From Oscillospiraceae bacterium (GTDB lineage: Bacteria; Bacillota; Clostridia; Oscillospirales; Oscillospiraceae), in NCBI GenBank assembly GCA_015068225.1, contig SVKX01000006.1:30561-79953 (forward strand): 49,393 bases of DNA, given 5' to 3'. The stretch's first letter is position 1. Each line of letters begins with the position of its first letter. Shown here one piece after another: positions 34,045-44,004 of the stretch. The notes under the pieces are model-generated. The model did no database searches, was not told the origin of the DNA, and was given only the letters and a program-made list of their open reading frames with translations. The translations under genes were made by a program, and so were the position numbers.

Positions 34045-35358
34045 ATGTACTCATCCGCCTATGTCTGGGCAAAGATTGTAAACCACTTGGAAGCCTGTCT
34101 TGGGGATATTACCGTCTCTGCCTGGTTTGATGATGCGGAGGTTGTGGAGCTGAACGAGCAGCATCTGATCATCCATTCCTCTTCCGATTTCCGGCGGGAG
34201 ATCATCCGCCTGCGCTGTACCGGTTACATTGAGGATGCCCTGAAGGAGATCTTTCATTCCGATGCCAAGCTGATCGTTTTTGACGATAAGGAGCTGGAAG
34301 AATTCCAGTCCAAAGGCAAACCCAGCACCTCCATGGATTTTAATCCCCAGTTCAGCTTTGACAGCTTTGTGGTGGGCCCGTCCAACCGGTTTGCCCATGG
34401 CGCGGCCATTGCCGTTACCAATCACCCCGGAGAGGTGTACAACCCCTTGTTTATTTACGGCCCTCCCGGCGTGGGCAAGACCCATCTTCTGTATGCCATT
34501 GCCAACGGTATCCGCAAGGAAAATCCGGATGCCAATATTGTCTATATCAAGGGCGATCAGTTTACCAATGAGCTGATCGATGCCATCAAAACCGGTAAAA
34601 ATATCGAATTCCGGAGCAAATACCGGGAAGCGGATCTGTTCTTGGTGGATGACATCCAGTTTATTGCCGGTAAGGAATCCACCCAGGAGGAATTTTTCCA
34701 TACCTTCAATAAGCTCTATGAGGAGCATAAGCAGATCGTTTTGACCTCCGACCGGAAGCCCGACGATATGCTGACCCTGGAGGATCGTCTGCGTAGTCGT
34801 TTCCAGTGGGGTCTGATCGCGGACATCAATCCCCCGGATTACGAGACCCGCATGGCCATCCTGAAAAACAAGGCCAAGGGTCTGGGTCTGAATCTGGATG
34901 ATGATGTTTGCAACTACATTGCTATCAATGTGACCAACAATGTCCGGCAGATCGAGGGTACGGTGAAAAAGATTCTGGCCTATCGGGATCTAAACGATAT
35001 GCCCCTGGATCTGAACAATATTTCCCGGGCCATCAACGATATGTTCAAGGTGGAGGGAAATGCCCTGCCTACTCCCAGCCTGATCATCAGTCAGGTCTGC
35101 AAATTCTACTCTGTGGACGAGATCGTTCTGCGGGGCTCTTTGAAAAACAAGGGCACAGCAGAAGCCCGGCAGGTGGCTATGTATCTGATCCGGAAGCTGA
35201 CCAATCTCTCCCTGCCGGACATCGGCAGAGAATTTGCCCGGGATCATACCACCGCGCTCTACGCCATCCGCAAGGTGGAGATGGCTCTGAAACAGGGCGA
35301 TACCACTCTGCAGAACAACATCCGGGACATTACTGCAAATATCAACTCCTGTCTGTAA
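34045..35358 (+). CDS. dnaA: Chromosomal replication initiator DnaA
   Basis: 437 residues from the ATG at 34045 (AAAGGAG SD; the longer frame back to 33910 runs through the terminator and promoter). Domain I is MYSSAYVWAKIVNHLE..; the AAA+ domain has Walker A GPPGVGKTHLL near 139 and Walker B DLFLVDDIQFI near 198; domain IV ends with DIGREFARDHTTALYAI. DnaA-ATP opens the origin and represses its own gene. The box-recognition loop reads EFARDHTT, one residue shorter than the usual FGGRDHTT pattern. The linker domain II is short. Confidence 0.97.
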   Translation: MYSSAYVWAKIVNHLEACLGDITVSAWFDDAEVVELNEQHLIIHSSSDFRREIIRLRCTGYIEDALKEIFHSDAKLIVFDDKELEEFQSKGKPSTSMDFNPQFSFDSFVVGPSNRFAHGAAIAVTNHPGEVYNPLFIYGPPGVGKTHLLYAIANGIRKENPDANIVYIKGDQFTNELIDAIKTGKNIEFRSKYREADLFLVDDIQFIAGKESTQEEFFHTFNKLYEEHKQIVLTSDRKPDDMLTLEDRLRSRFQWGLIADINPPDYETRMAILKNKAKGLGLNLDDDVCNYIAINVTNNVRQIEGTVKKILAYRDLNDMPLDLNNISRAINDMFKVEGNALPTPSLIISQVCKFYSVDEIVLRGSLKNKGTAEARQVAMYLIRKLTNLSLPDIGREFARDHTTALYAIRKVEMALKQGDTTLQNNIRDITANINSCL

Positions 35359-35600
35359 TTTTTTCCACAGAGGCTGTGGAATGTGGAAAAGTTTTCTGTG
35401 GAAAAACCCTCTTTTCCTTTCCTTCTTTTTCCCCTGTGAAAAACCTTCTTTTTATACACAATGGGCTGTGGAGAAAAAGTGGTTGCGCCCCTAAGAAAAA
35501 TTCGAGTTTTCCACATAAGTTTTTTCTACTGCTGTTTCTTCTACAATAATTATATCTGAATATATATATCTTTTATTATATACAGAAAGGACGATCGCAT
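35359..35600. other. Replication origin region (oriC): DnaA boxes
   Basis: The 242-bp dnaA-dnaN gap holds DnaA-box-like 9-mers. TTTTCCACA occurs at 35361-35369 and 35507-35515 (plus) and at 35382-35390 and 35397-35405 (minus). TTATACACA, a full TTATNCACA match, is at 35452-35460. Weaker minus boxes are 35435-35443 and 35467-35475. An AT-rich stretch follows. Position and box density are those of a Firmicutes oriC; function is inferred. Confidence 0.88.
35521..35592. other. Putative DNA unwinding element with DnaA-trio-like triplets
   Basis: Directly after the last DnaA box, CTA-CTG-CTG (35526-35534) reads as DnaA-trio-like triplets (3'-GAT/GAC). It is followed by about 50 bp nearly all A/T (35541-35582), then the dnaN SD (AGAAAGGA) at 35585-35592. 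Confidence 0.6.
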
Positions 35601-36710
35601 ATGCGTTTTACCTGTGAAAAAAGTATGCTTTTGCAAGGGCTGAATATTGCCAGCCGGACCGTTGCCCAAAAGAGCAGTCTTACTGTTTTGGAGGGTATTC
35701 TCTGCAAGGCAGGTCAGGACCTGAATTTGACCGGCTATAATATGGAAACTGCCATTTCCTGCCAGATCGAGGCAGAGGTTTTTGATGCAGGTGAATGCAT
35801 CCTGCCGGCAAGACTTTTCGGGGATATCATCCGCCGTCTGCCGGAAGGACCGGTGACGGTGCTGGTGGACGAAAATTACAAGGTCTCCATCCGGGCGGGG
35901 TATGCGTCTTTTACCATTTCCGCGGAAGCTTCCAGTGATTATCCGGAACTTCCCGATGTGAATACGGGAAGAAGTGTGCAGATTCCCCAGAATGCCCTGA
36001 AAAACTTAATTTCCGGCACGATTTTTGCGGTTTCGGATAATCAGGCACGACCCATCCACACCGGTGTGAAATTCGAGGTAGAGGAAAATTCCGTTTCTGC
36101 CATTGCGGTGGATGGCTTCCGCCTTGCTCGCCGGACCTGGCATCTGGAATCTCCTGCCGGCAGAACTTTGAACTTTGTAGTTCCTGCCGCAGGACTTAAA
36201 GAAGTGGAAAAAATCCTCACTGACAGTGATGAAGAAGCATCCTTCACTCTGGGACCCAAGCACATTCTGTTCCAGATCGGCACTTCTATCTTGATCTGCC
36301 GTCTGCTGGAAGGCGATTTTCTGGATTGGAGAAAGGTAGTGCCTGCCAATTGCCCGGTGAAGCTGGTGGCCAATGTATCGGATTTGGCCAGCTCCATTGA
36401 GCGCGTGGGTTTGATCGTCTCGGAAAAATATAAGAGCCCTGTGCGCTGTGTGTTCTCCGATCAGGTGCTGCAGCTGCGGACCAATACCACCATCGGCGCT
36501 GCCGAGGACCGCTGCGCCATCGCCGGCGACGGCAAGGAGCTGGAGATCGGCTTTAATGTCCGGTATCTGGCAGATGCTTTGCGGGTAGTTCCCAGCGAGG
36601 AAGTGGTGTTGGAGCTGACAAACGGTCTGAGTCCCATCGTTTTGACACCGGTGGACGATAAGCATGATTTTGCTTACATGGTGCTTCCGGTAAGAATTAA
36701 AAACAGCTAA
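35601..36710 (+). CDS. dnaN: DNA polymerase III beta clamp
   Basis: 369 residues with three clamp repeats: MRFTCEKSMLLQGLNIASRT, LPARLFGDIIRRLP, AVDGFRLARRTW in the second, and the C-terminal peptide-binding groove region ending DFAYMVLPVRIKNS. It forms the sliding ring that tethers polymerase and many repair proteins. It follows the origin and starts the dnaN-yaaA-recF-gyrB run. Confidence 0.97.
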   Translation: MRFTCEKSMLLQGLNIASRTVAQKSSLTVLEGILCKAGQDLNLTGYNMETAISCQIEAEVFDAGECILPARLFGDIIRRLPEGPVTVLVDENYKVSIRAGYASFTISAEASSDYPELPDVNTGRSVQIPQNALKNLISGTIFAVSDNQARPIHTGVKFEVEENSVSAIAVDGFRLARRTWHLESPAGRTLNFVVPAAGLKEVEKILTDSDEEASFTLGPKHILFQIGTSILICRLLEGDFLDWRKVVPANCPVKLVANVSDLASSIERVGLIVSEKYKSPVRCVFSDQVLQLRTNTTIGAAEDRCAIAGDGKELEIGFNVRYLADALRVVPSEEVVLELTNGLSPIVLTPVDDKHDFAYMVLPVRIKNS

Positions 36711-36724
36711 CCTTGGAGTAATTT

Positions 36725-36973
36725 ATGAAAGTTACAGTTAAAAGAAAGCTCCCTTATGTTCCTGTGGTCATTGAAACAGAGTTCATTAAGCTGGAATCAG
36801 CCATGAAACTTGCGAACATCCTGCCCACCGGCGGCGCAGCCAAGGCGGAGATTCAGGATGGTTTCGTGACCGTCAACGGAGAAGTCTGCACCATGCGGGG
36901 AAAGAAGTTATACCCCGGTGACAGCTTCGGCTATGAGGGGCAGGAGTATAAGATTTGCAGCCATGAAGCTTGA
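36725..36973 (+). CDS. yaaA: S4-domain RNA-binding protein YaaA
   Basis: 82 residues. From about residue 20 an S4 fold: FIKLESAMKLANILPTGGAAKAEIQDGFVTVNG and RGKKLYPGD. The equivalent in B. subtilis lies between dnaN and recF, so context supports the name. Related S4 proteins bind rRNA. It overlaps recF by 11 bp. Confidence 0.93.
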   Translation: MKVTVKRKLPYVPVVIETEFIKLESAMKLANILPTGGAAKAEIQDGFVTVNGEVCTMRGKKLYPGDSFGYEGQEYKICSHEA

Positions 36974-38081
36974 AGCACTGAAGCTGCAAAATTTCCGGAA
37001 TTATGAAGATCTGGAAGTGGAATTTGACCCCGGTGTGAACTTGATTGTGGGTCAAAATGCCCAGGGAAAGACAAATCTTCTGGAAGCCATTGCCTATCTT
37101 GGCTCGGGAAAAAGCTTTCGGGCCCAGAAAACCGGAGAAATGATCCGGTTTGGCCAGAGCTATGGCCAGATCGAGGGAAAAATCTTCTCTCAGGAGCGGA
37201 CACAGAGCCTGCGTTGGGTGCTGTTTGACCATGGAAAGCCCCGACAAATTTGGCATAACGGCGTGAAAAAGAAGACCGCAGGGGATATTTCTGGAGTTAT
37301 GTCAACCGTTTTATTCTGTCCGGAGGATCTGATGGTCCTGAAAGCCGGTGCATCTGCCCGCCGGCGGCTGGGAGATCAGGCGCTTTGCCAGCTGCGGCCC
37401 AATTATGACGCGGCCCTTGCAGAATATAACCGGATCTTGGAGCAGAAAAGCCGGATCTTAAAGGATCGGCATGAAAATCCGGCACTTTTGGAAATTCTGC
37501 CGGAGTATAATGCCCGGCTGTGTCAGGTGGGCGCGCTGCTGATCTCCTATCGGGCCAGATTTTATGATTCCCTTGGAAAAGCGGCGGCGGAGTACCACAA
37601 GGAGTTTTCCGGCGGTGCGGAGGAATTTTCTCTCCAGTACCGGACGGTCTCTACTGTAAAGGATGCCTTTGCGCCGGTAGAGGAGCTGAGAGCTGCCCTT
37701 TCGGAGCATCTGCAGTCCCATTACCGGGCGGAATTGGAGACGGCTCAGTGCCTGACCGGCCCTCACAAGGATGATTTTGATGTTTTTCTTTCCGGCATCA
37801 GCCTGAAGGCCTTTGGTTCTCAGGGTCAGACCCGCACGGCGGCCATCAGCCTGAAGCTGGCCCAGCGGCAGTTGCAGAAGCGGGAGTCCGGCGAAGAGCC
37901 GGTGCTGCTGCTGGATGATGTGCTCTCTGAGCTGGATCCCAAGCGGCAGGATTTTGTGCTGAATAAGATTGATTCCGGTCAGGTGTTTATCACCTGCTGC
38001 GAGCCGGACCGGTTTACCAAATTGGGTAAGACAGTGGAAATTGAAAAAGGAAATATAAAGGCTCCCCTTGTCAAGGGGTGA
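36963..38081 (+). CDS. recF: RecF, recombination mediator ATPase
   Basis: 372 residues from the ATG at 36963 (MKLEALKLQNFRNYED); the frame opens earlier but that lies inside yaaA. Walker A is VGQNAQGKTNLLEAI; the signature region FGSQGQTRTAAISLKLAQ and Walker B LLLDDVLSELDPKRQ are complete. It loads RecA at gaps. The last residues (about APLVKG) and the stop codon are read from a palindromic repeat that begins at 38060, so the native C-terminus has been replaced or extended slightly. Confidence 0.95.
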   Translation: MKLEALKLQNFRNYEDLEVEFDPGVNLIVGQNAQGKTNLLEAIAYLGSGKSFRAQKTGEMIRFGQSYGQIEGKIFSQERTQSLRWVLFDHGKPRQIWHNGVKKKTAGDISGVMSTVLFCPEDLMVLKAGASARRRLGDQALCQLRPNYDAALAEYNRILEQKSRILKDRHENPALLEILPEYNARLCQVGALLISYRARFYDSLGKAAAEYHKEFSGGAEEFSLQYRTVSTVKDAFAPVEELRAALSEHLQSHYRAELETAQCLTGPHKDDFDVFLSGISLKAFGSQGQTRTAAISLKLAQRQLQKRESGEEPVLLLDDVLSELDPKRQDFVLNKIDSGQVFITCCEPDRFTKLGKTVEIEKGNIKAPLVKG

Positions 38082-38090
38082 CTGGGGAGT
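38060..38090 (+). repeat. Palindromic repeat copy at the recF 3' end
   Basis: GGCT, then CCCCTT-GTC-AAGGGG hairpin, then TGACTGGGGAGT. The tail matches the TGACTGGGGGAGTT tail of the repeats around the DUF559 gene, but the ascending arm of the second hairpin is missing. It overlaps the last seven codons of recF. Confidence 0.75.
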
Positions 38091-38095
38091 AATTT

Positions 38096-38146
38096 CTCTC
38101 CCTCCGTCTCTGCTTTGCGGAGCCACCTCCCTCATCAGAGGGAGGC
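38096..38146 (-). repeat. Inverted palindromic repeat before gyrB
   Basis: Read leftward it starts GCCTCCCTC-TGAT-GAGGGAGG (hairpin), continues GTGGCTCCGC...GCAGAGACGGAGGGAG, so it has the same layout of first hairpin, middle and G-rich tail. It faces the copy at 38060-38090 tail to tail. gyrB starts 28 bp further on. Confidence 0.65.
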
Positions 38147-38158
38147 TATGGAATATGA

Positions 38159-40099
<1,941 letters not shown>

Positions 40100-40112
40100 G
40101 TGGGAAAGCCTT

Positions 40113-40164
40113 GGCCCCCTCGTTTTGAGGGGGCTGTCAGCCGAATAGGCTGACTGGGGGAGTT
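40113..40164 (+). repeat. Left double-hairpin repeat (copy A)
   Basis: Hairpin 1: GCCCCCTC (40114-40121), GTTTT, GAGGGGGC (40127-40134). Hairpin 2: GTCAGCC (40136-40142), GAATA, GGCTGAC (40148-40154). Tail TGGGGGAGTT (40155-40164); the GGGGGAG is 5 bases before the DUF559 ATG. Confidence 0.9.
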
Positions 40165-40167
40165 ATT

Positions 40168-40548
40168 ATGCCATATAAATCATGCAATGTAGCTAGGGCA
40201 AGAAAACTTCGAAAGGAAATGACCCCATGGGAAAGAAAACTATGGTATTGTTTTCTTTCAAAGTATCCGGTTCGCTTTCAACGGCAAAAAATGATCGATA
40301 AATATATCGTAGACTTTTATTGTGCGGCAGCAAAACTTGCCATCGAGTTAGATGGCGGTGGGCATTATTATAAAGATGCAATAAAAAAAGATGAGCAAAG
40401 GACGAAAATTATCAATCAGTTTGGTGTTGAAATAGTGAGATTCTGCAATACCGATATAGATAAACATTTTTACGAGGTTTGCAGTGTGATTGATCAAACA
40501 GTAAAGGGGAGATATCGTAGGGGAACTCCCCCAGTCAAAACACCGTAA
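40168..40548 (+). CDS. DUF559 endonuclease-domain protein (Vsr/PD-(D/E)XK-like)
   Basis: 126 residues. N-terminal RARKLRKEMTPWERKLWYCF, then PVRFQRQKMIDKYIVDFYC and LAIELDGGGHYY, ending VEIVRFCNTDIDKHF. The acidic and His residues D49, E60, D62 and H66 fit a Vsr-like PD-(D/E)XK nuclease core. DUF559 proteins of this size are widespread in Firmicutes with no defined role. The ATG at 40168 has only the repeat-derived GGGGGAG as SD; the last residues (TPPVKTP) and TAA lie in the right repeat. Codon use is AT-rich unlike gyrB and gyrA. The reading frame is intact with no sign of decay. Confidence 0.88.
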   Translation: MPYKSCNVARARKLRKEMTPWERKLWYCFLSKYPVRFQRQKMIDKYIVDFYCAAAKLAIELDGGGHYYKDAIKKDEQRTKIINQFGVEIVRFCNTDIDKHFYEVCSVIDQTVKGRYRRGTPPVKTP

Positions 40549-40585
40549 AACAGTGTTTTGACAGCCCCCTCAAAACGAGGGGGCC
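40524..40585 (-). repeat. Right double-hairpin repeat (copy B, inverted)
   Basis: Read leftward from 40585: the same hairpin 1 as copy A, then hairpin 2 GTCAAAACAC, 9-base loop, GTGTTTTGAC (10-bp stem), then the same TGGGGGAGTT tail. It contains the DUF559 stop codon (40546-40548). Confidence 0.9.
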
Positions 40586-40639
40586 GAGCACACCCAACCG
40601 AAGTAAAAAGTCAGAGCGTAAAATAATTGGAGGTGCTTT

Positions 40640-43138
40640 ATGGCACATAATCGAAGCTACAAGCCAGAGGATATTCTGTTCCCGGATCAGCACATCACCC
40701 AGAGCAATCTGGTGGATGAAATGGAAAAATCTTATATTGAGTATGCCATGTCCGTCATCGTCGGTCGTGCGCTGCCCGATGTGCGGGACGGTTTGAAGCC
40801 TGTCCACCGCCGCATTTTGTACACCATGTATGAAAGCGGTCTGACCTCGGACAAGCCTTTCAAAAAGTCTGCCACCTGTGTCGGTGATGTGCTGGGTAAG
40901 TACCATCCCCATGGCGACGCGTCGGTTTACGATGCCATGGTCCGTCTTGCCCAGGATTTCTCCATGCGCTATATGCTGGTGGATGGCCACGGCAACTTCG
41001 GCTCTGTGGACGGCGACCCCGCGGCGGCTTACCGTTATACAGAAGCCCGCTTGAGCAAGCTCTCCAATGAGATGCTTCGGGATATCGACAAGGAAACCAT
41101 TAACTGGGATCCCAACTTTGACGAAAGCCGCTCCGAGCCCCGGGTTCTGCCCAGCCGGTTCCCCAACCTGCTGGTAAACGGCTCTTCCGGCATCGCCGTC
41201 GGTATGGCTACCAATATTCCGCCCCACAACCTGACGGAAGTCATCAATGCCTGCGTGGCCGTGCTGGATGATCCGGAAGTGACCATGTCCGACCTGATGG
41301 AGCATGTATCCGGTCCGGATTTCCCCACCGGCGGCATTATTATGGGCCGCAGCGGTATCCGCGCCGCCTATGCCACCGGCAGAGGCAAGGTGGTGGTCCG
41401 CGCCCGGACGGAATTCGAGGAATTTGGCAAGGACCGGATCCGCATTATCGTCACCGAGCTTCCTTATCAGGTCAATAAGCGTCAGCTGATCAAGACCATC
41501 GCCGAGCAGGTGAAGGACAAGCGCCTGGACGGCATTTCCGACCTGCGGGATGAAACTGACCGCAACGGTATGCGTATGGTCATTGAGCTGAAAAAGGATG
41601 CCAATCCCCAGGTTGTGCTGAATAACCTGTTTAAGCAGACTGCGCTGCAAAGTAGCTTTGGCATCATTATGCTGGCACTGGTAGATGACCAGAAGCAGCC
41701 CAAGATCCTTAGCCTGCGCCAGATTCTGGACGAGTATCTTGCCTTCCAGATGGAAGTGCTGACCCGCCGGACGGAATTTGACCTGCGCAAGGCAAGAGAG
41801 CGTGCCCACCTTTTGGAGGGTCTGATCATCGCTCAGGACAACATTGATGAAGTTATCCGCATTATCCGCTCCGCTTATGACGATGCCAAACTGCGGCTGA
41901 TGGAACGCTTCAGCCTGTCGGATGTGCAGGCACAGGCCATTCTGGATATGCGGCTGAAGGCCCTGCAGGGTCTGGATCGGGAAAAGCTGCAGAACGAGTA
42001 CAACGAACTGCAGCAGAGAATCTCTTATTTCCTGGAGCTGCTGGCGGATCCTGAAAAGATGAAGGCTGTCCTTCGGGAAGAGCTGGTGGAGATCCGGGAC
42101 AAGTTCGGCGATACCCGCAAGACGGAAATTCAGGATATTGAGGACGAGATCGACATTGAGGATCTGATTGAGGAGGAGACCTGCGTCTTTACCCTCTCCA
42201 ATCAGGGCTATATCAAGCGGATGCCGGTGGATACCTACCGTACCCAGAGCCGCGGCGGCCGTGGCGTCAATGCCCAGAATCTGAAGGATGAGGACTATGT
42301 CAAGAGCCTGAATGTGGCATCTACCCACGATCATATCCTGTTCTTCACCGATAAGGGCAAGGTCCACCACCGCAAGGGCTACCAGATTCCCGAGGCCGGT
42401 CGTACCGCCCGTGGCACAGCTATTGTCAATGTGCTGCCGCTGGAGGGCGGAGAATCCGTCACCGCCATGGTGGTCACCCGGGAATTTGACGAAAATGAGT
42501 ACCTGATGATGGTCACCCGCAACGGCACCGTCAAGCGCATTCCCTTTATTGCGCTGAAGACCAACCGCAAGGGCGGCATTCGTGCCCTGACCCTGGATGA
42601 GGGCGATCATCTGATCAATGTGATCCGTACCCTTGGCGACGATAAGATCATCCTCGCCACCCGGGAGGGTATGGCCATCTGCTTCCATGAAAATGATGTC
42701 CGTCCCATGGGCAGAGATGCCATGGGCGTCCGGGGCATCACCCTCACCGGTGAGGACTATGTCATCGGCGCGGAAAAGGTGGAGGAGGGCAAGACCCTGC
42801 TCACCGTCACCGAAAATGGCTTCGGCAAGCGCACCGAGCTGCAGGAGTACCTGCGCACCGGCCCCGACGGGGAGAAGATCCCTCAGAGCCGGGGTGGCAA
42901 GGGCCTGAAGAACTATAACATTACTCCCAAGACCGGCGCCATTGCAGGCTGCCGTGTGGTGGGCGAAAACGATGATGTGATGCTCATTGAAAACAGCGGC
43001 GTCATTATCCGCATTCCTGCCTCTACCATCAATATTTACAAGCGGGATGTGCAGGGCGTCATCGTTATGCGCATCGAGGAGGGCAACAGTCTGGTTTCCA
43101 TGGAGCGGATCGACGCCATGGAGGAGACGCAAGCATGA
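40640..43138 (+). CDS. gyrA: DNA gyrase subunit A
   Basis: 832 residues. The winged-helix/tower core has [30 protein letters not shown] and [13 protein letters not shown] with catalytic Y133. The C-terminal beta-pinwheel has [17 protein letters not shown] repeats, including a GyrA-box-like QSRGGRGV. It cuts and passes DNA with GyrB. The quinolone-contact position is Ala94 instead of Ser (HPHGDAS). GGAGG SD 8 bases before the ATG; the DUF559 unit separates it from gyrB. Confidence 0.96.
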   Translation: MAHNRSYKPEDILFPDQHITQSNLVDEMEKSYIEYAMSVIVGRALPDVRDGLKPVHRRILYTMYESGLTSDKPFKKSATCVGDVLGKYHPHGDASVYDAMVRLAQDFSMRYMLVDGHGNFGSVDGDPAAAYRYTEARLSKLSNEMLRDIDKETINWDPNFDESRSEPRVLPSRFPNLLVNGSSGIAVGMATNIPPHNLTEVINACVAVLDDPEVTMSDLMEHVSGPDFPTGGIIMGRSGIRAAYATGRGKVVVRARTEFEEFGKDRIRIIVTELPYQVNKRQLIKTIAEQVKDKRLDGISDLRDETDRNGMRMVIELKKDANPQVVLNNLFKQTALQSSFGIIMLALVDDQKQPKILSLRQILDEYLAFQMEVLTRRTEFDLRKARERAHLLEGLIIAQDNIDEVIRIIRSAYDDAKLRLMERFSLSDVQAQAILDMRLKALQGLDREKLQNEYNELQQRISYFLELLADPEKMKAVLREELVEIRDKFGDTRKTEIQDIEDEIDIEDLIEEETCVFTLSNQGYIKRMPVDTYRTQSRGGRGVNAQNLKDEDYVKSLNVASTHDHILFFTDKGKVHHRKGYQIPEAGRTARGTAIVNVLPLEGGESVTAMVVTREFDENEYLMMVTRNGTVKRIPFIALKTNRKGGIRALTLDEGDHLINVIRTLGDDKIILATREGMAICFHENDVRPMGRDAMGVRGITLTGEDYVIGAEKVEEGKTLLTVTENGFGKRTELQEYLRTGPDGEKIPQSRGGKGLKNYNITPKTGAIAGCRVVGENDDVMLIENSGVIIRIPASTINIYKRDVQGVIVMRIEEGNSLVSMERIDAMEETQA

Positions 43139-43578
43139 AGACCGTGACCCTTTATACCGACGGGGCTTGCTCCGGCAACCCCGGTCCCGGTGGCTGGGGC
43201 GCGATCCTCATGTATAACGGCAGCCAGAAGGAGCTCTGCGGCGGCGAGGAGAATACCACCAACAACCGCATGGAGCTCACCGCGGTGATCAAGGGATTGC
43301 AGGCGTTGAAAGAGCCCTGCATTGTGGAACTGTATTCCGATTCCAAGTATGTCATTGATGCCCTGGAAAAAGGCTGGGCCTGGGGCTGGCGGAAAAAGGG
43401 CTGGATCAAGTCGGATAAAAAGCCGGCCCTGAATCCGGATCTGTGGGAAGTGCTTCTGAATCTTACCATGCGCCACGAGCTTCGCTATCACTGGGTCAAG
43501 GGCCATGCCGAGAACCCCTATAACAACCGCTGTGATGAGTTGGCTGTGGAACAGTGGAAACGGATCAAGGGGGAATAA
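43135..43578 (+). CDS. rnhA: Ribonuclease HI
   Basis: 147 residues with the four acidic active-site motifs: [18 protein letters not shown] (D), [13 protein letters not shown] (E), [13 protein letters not shown] (D) and NNRCDELA (D). [13 protein letters not shown] carries the flexible-loop His. It degrades the RNA of RNA-DNA hybrids. The ATG overlaps the gyrA stop by 4 bp, so it is coupled to gyrA. Confidence 0.95.
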   Translation: MKTVTLYTDGACSGNPGPGGWGAILMYNGSQKELCGGEENTTNNRMELTAVIKGLQALKEPCIVELYSDSKYVIDALEKGWAWGWRKKGWIKSDKKPALNPDLWEVLLNLTMRHELRYHWVKGHAENPYNNRCDELAVEQWKRIKGE

Positions 43579-43580
43579 GG

Positions 43581-43823
43581 ATGTATCTTTCTATCGGCAA
43601 TGATATGGCGGTGCGGGATTCGTCCATTATCGGCATCTTTGATCTGGACAATACCACCATTAACGCCCGGGGACGTGAATTTCTGGAGCGGGCAGAAAAG
43701 GAGGGGCAGGTAGTCCCCTGTGATGATCTGCCCAAGGCCTTTGTGCTGACGGCGGAATATGGCCTGACAAGGCTGTATTTATCCTCGCTGAACACATCCA
43801 CCTTGGAAAAGAGAATGAAATAA
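43581..43823 (+). CDS. remB: RemB-like extracellular matrix regulator (DUF370)
   Basis: 80 residues from the ATG at 43581, 2 bp after rnhA. MYLSIGNDMAVRDSSIIGIFDLDN then REFLERAEKEGQV and LYLSSLNTSTLEKR match YaaB/RemB, whose B. subtilis gene lies between recF and gyrB. Rem proteins regulate matrix and osmoprotection genes by DNA binding. Here it has moved to the end of the gyrase cluster, before a terminator. Confidence 0.88.
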   Translation: MYLSIGNDMAVRDSSIIGIFDLDNTTINARGREFLERAEKEGQVVPCDDLPKAFVLTAEYGLTRLYLSSLNTSTLEKRMK

Positions 43824-43825
43824 GG

Positions 43826-43855
43826 AAGGGCGCGGCTTAGGCCGCGCCTTTCTTA
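43826..43855 (+). terminator. Terminator ending the gyrase cluster
   Basis: GGCGCGGC (43829-43836), TTAG, GCCGCGCC (43841-43848), then TTTCTT. Confidence 0.85.
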
Positions 43856-43859
43856 TATG

Positions 43860-43897
43860 AAAACAGCCCGCTGCAAATGCAGCGGGCTGTTCTTCTA
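43860..43897 (-). terminator. Terminator of the oad operon
   Basis: AACAGCCCGCTGC (43862-43874), loop AAAT, GCAGCGGGCTGTT (43879-43891): a 13-bp perfect stem followed leftward by TTTCAT. It lies 110 bp past the oadB stop, beyond the duplicated 3' segment. Confidence 0.85.
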
Positions 43898-43905
43898 AAT
43901 AGTAT

Positions 43906-43940
43906 GCTTAGCCACCGAAAACGCTGAGCAGGAAGCCTGC
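43906..43940. repeat. Duplicate of the oadB 3' end (35-bp direct repeat, outer copy)
   Basis: Identical over 35 bp to 44005-44039, which holds the last ten or so codons and stop of oadB. This copy is noncoding, 99 bp downstream. The 64 bp in between fold into two imperfect hairpins (GCCAC/GTGGC and AACAG/CTGTT cores). Confidence 0.9.
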
Positions 43941-44004
43941 TTACGCATCCTTCCTGCCACGCTGTGGCTGGAAAATGCATAACAGTCTGCTTCGCAGCCT
44001 GTTG

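Larger units (their letters stand above)
40113..40585 (+). mobile_element. 473-bp DUF559 unit bounded by inverted palindromic repeats
   Basis: The outermost 27 bp at the left (40113-40139) and right (40559-40585) are perfect inverted repeats. Each belongs to a larger double-hairpin repeat. Inside is one short ORF that uses the left repeat for its SD and the right repeat for its stop codon. The unit lies cleanly between gyrB (stop 40099) and gyrA (start 40640). No target-site duplication is evident. Base composition inside is far richer in A/T than the gyrase genes, a sign of foreign origin. Mobility is inferred, not shown. Confidence 0.7.

Noticed and set aside
40113..40585. CRISPR or toxin-antitoxin explanation of the DUF559 unit
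   Set aside because: Only two inverted, not direct, repeats without spacers; and no second small ORF that could be an antitoxin.
40535..43132. An 865-codon open frame antisense to gyrA
   Set aside because: gyrA is unmistakable on the other strand. The antisense frame is open because GC-rich codon use avoids TTA, CTA and TCA codons; its translation has no recognisable motif.
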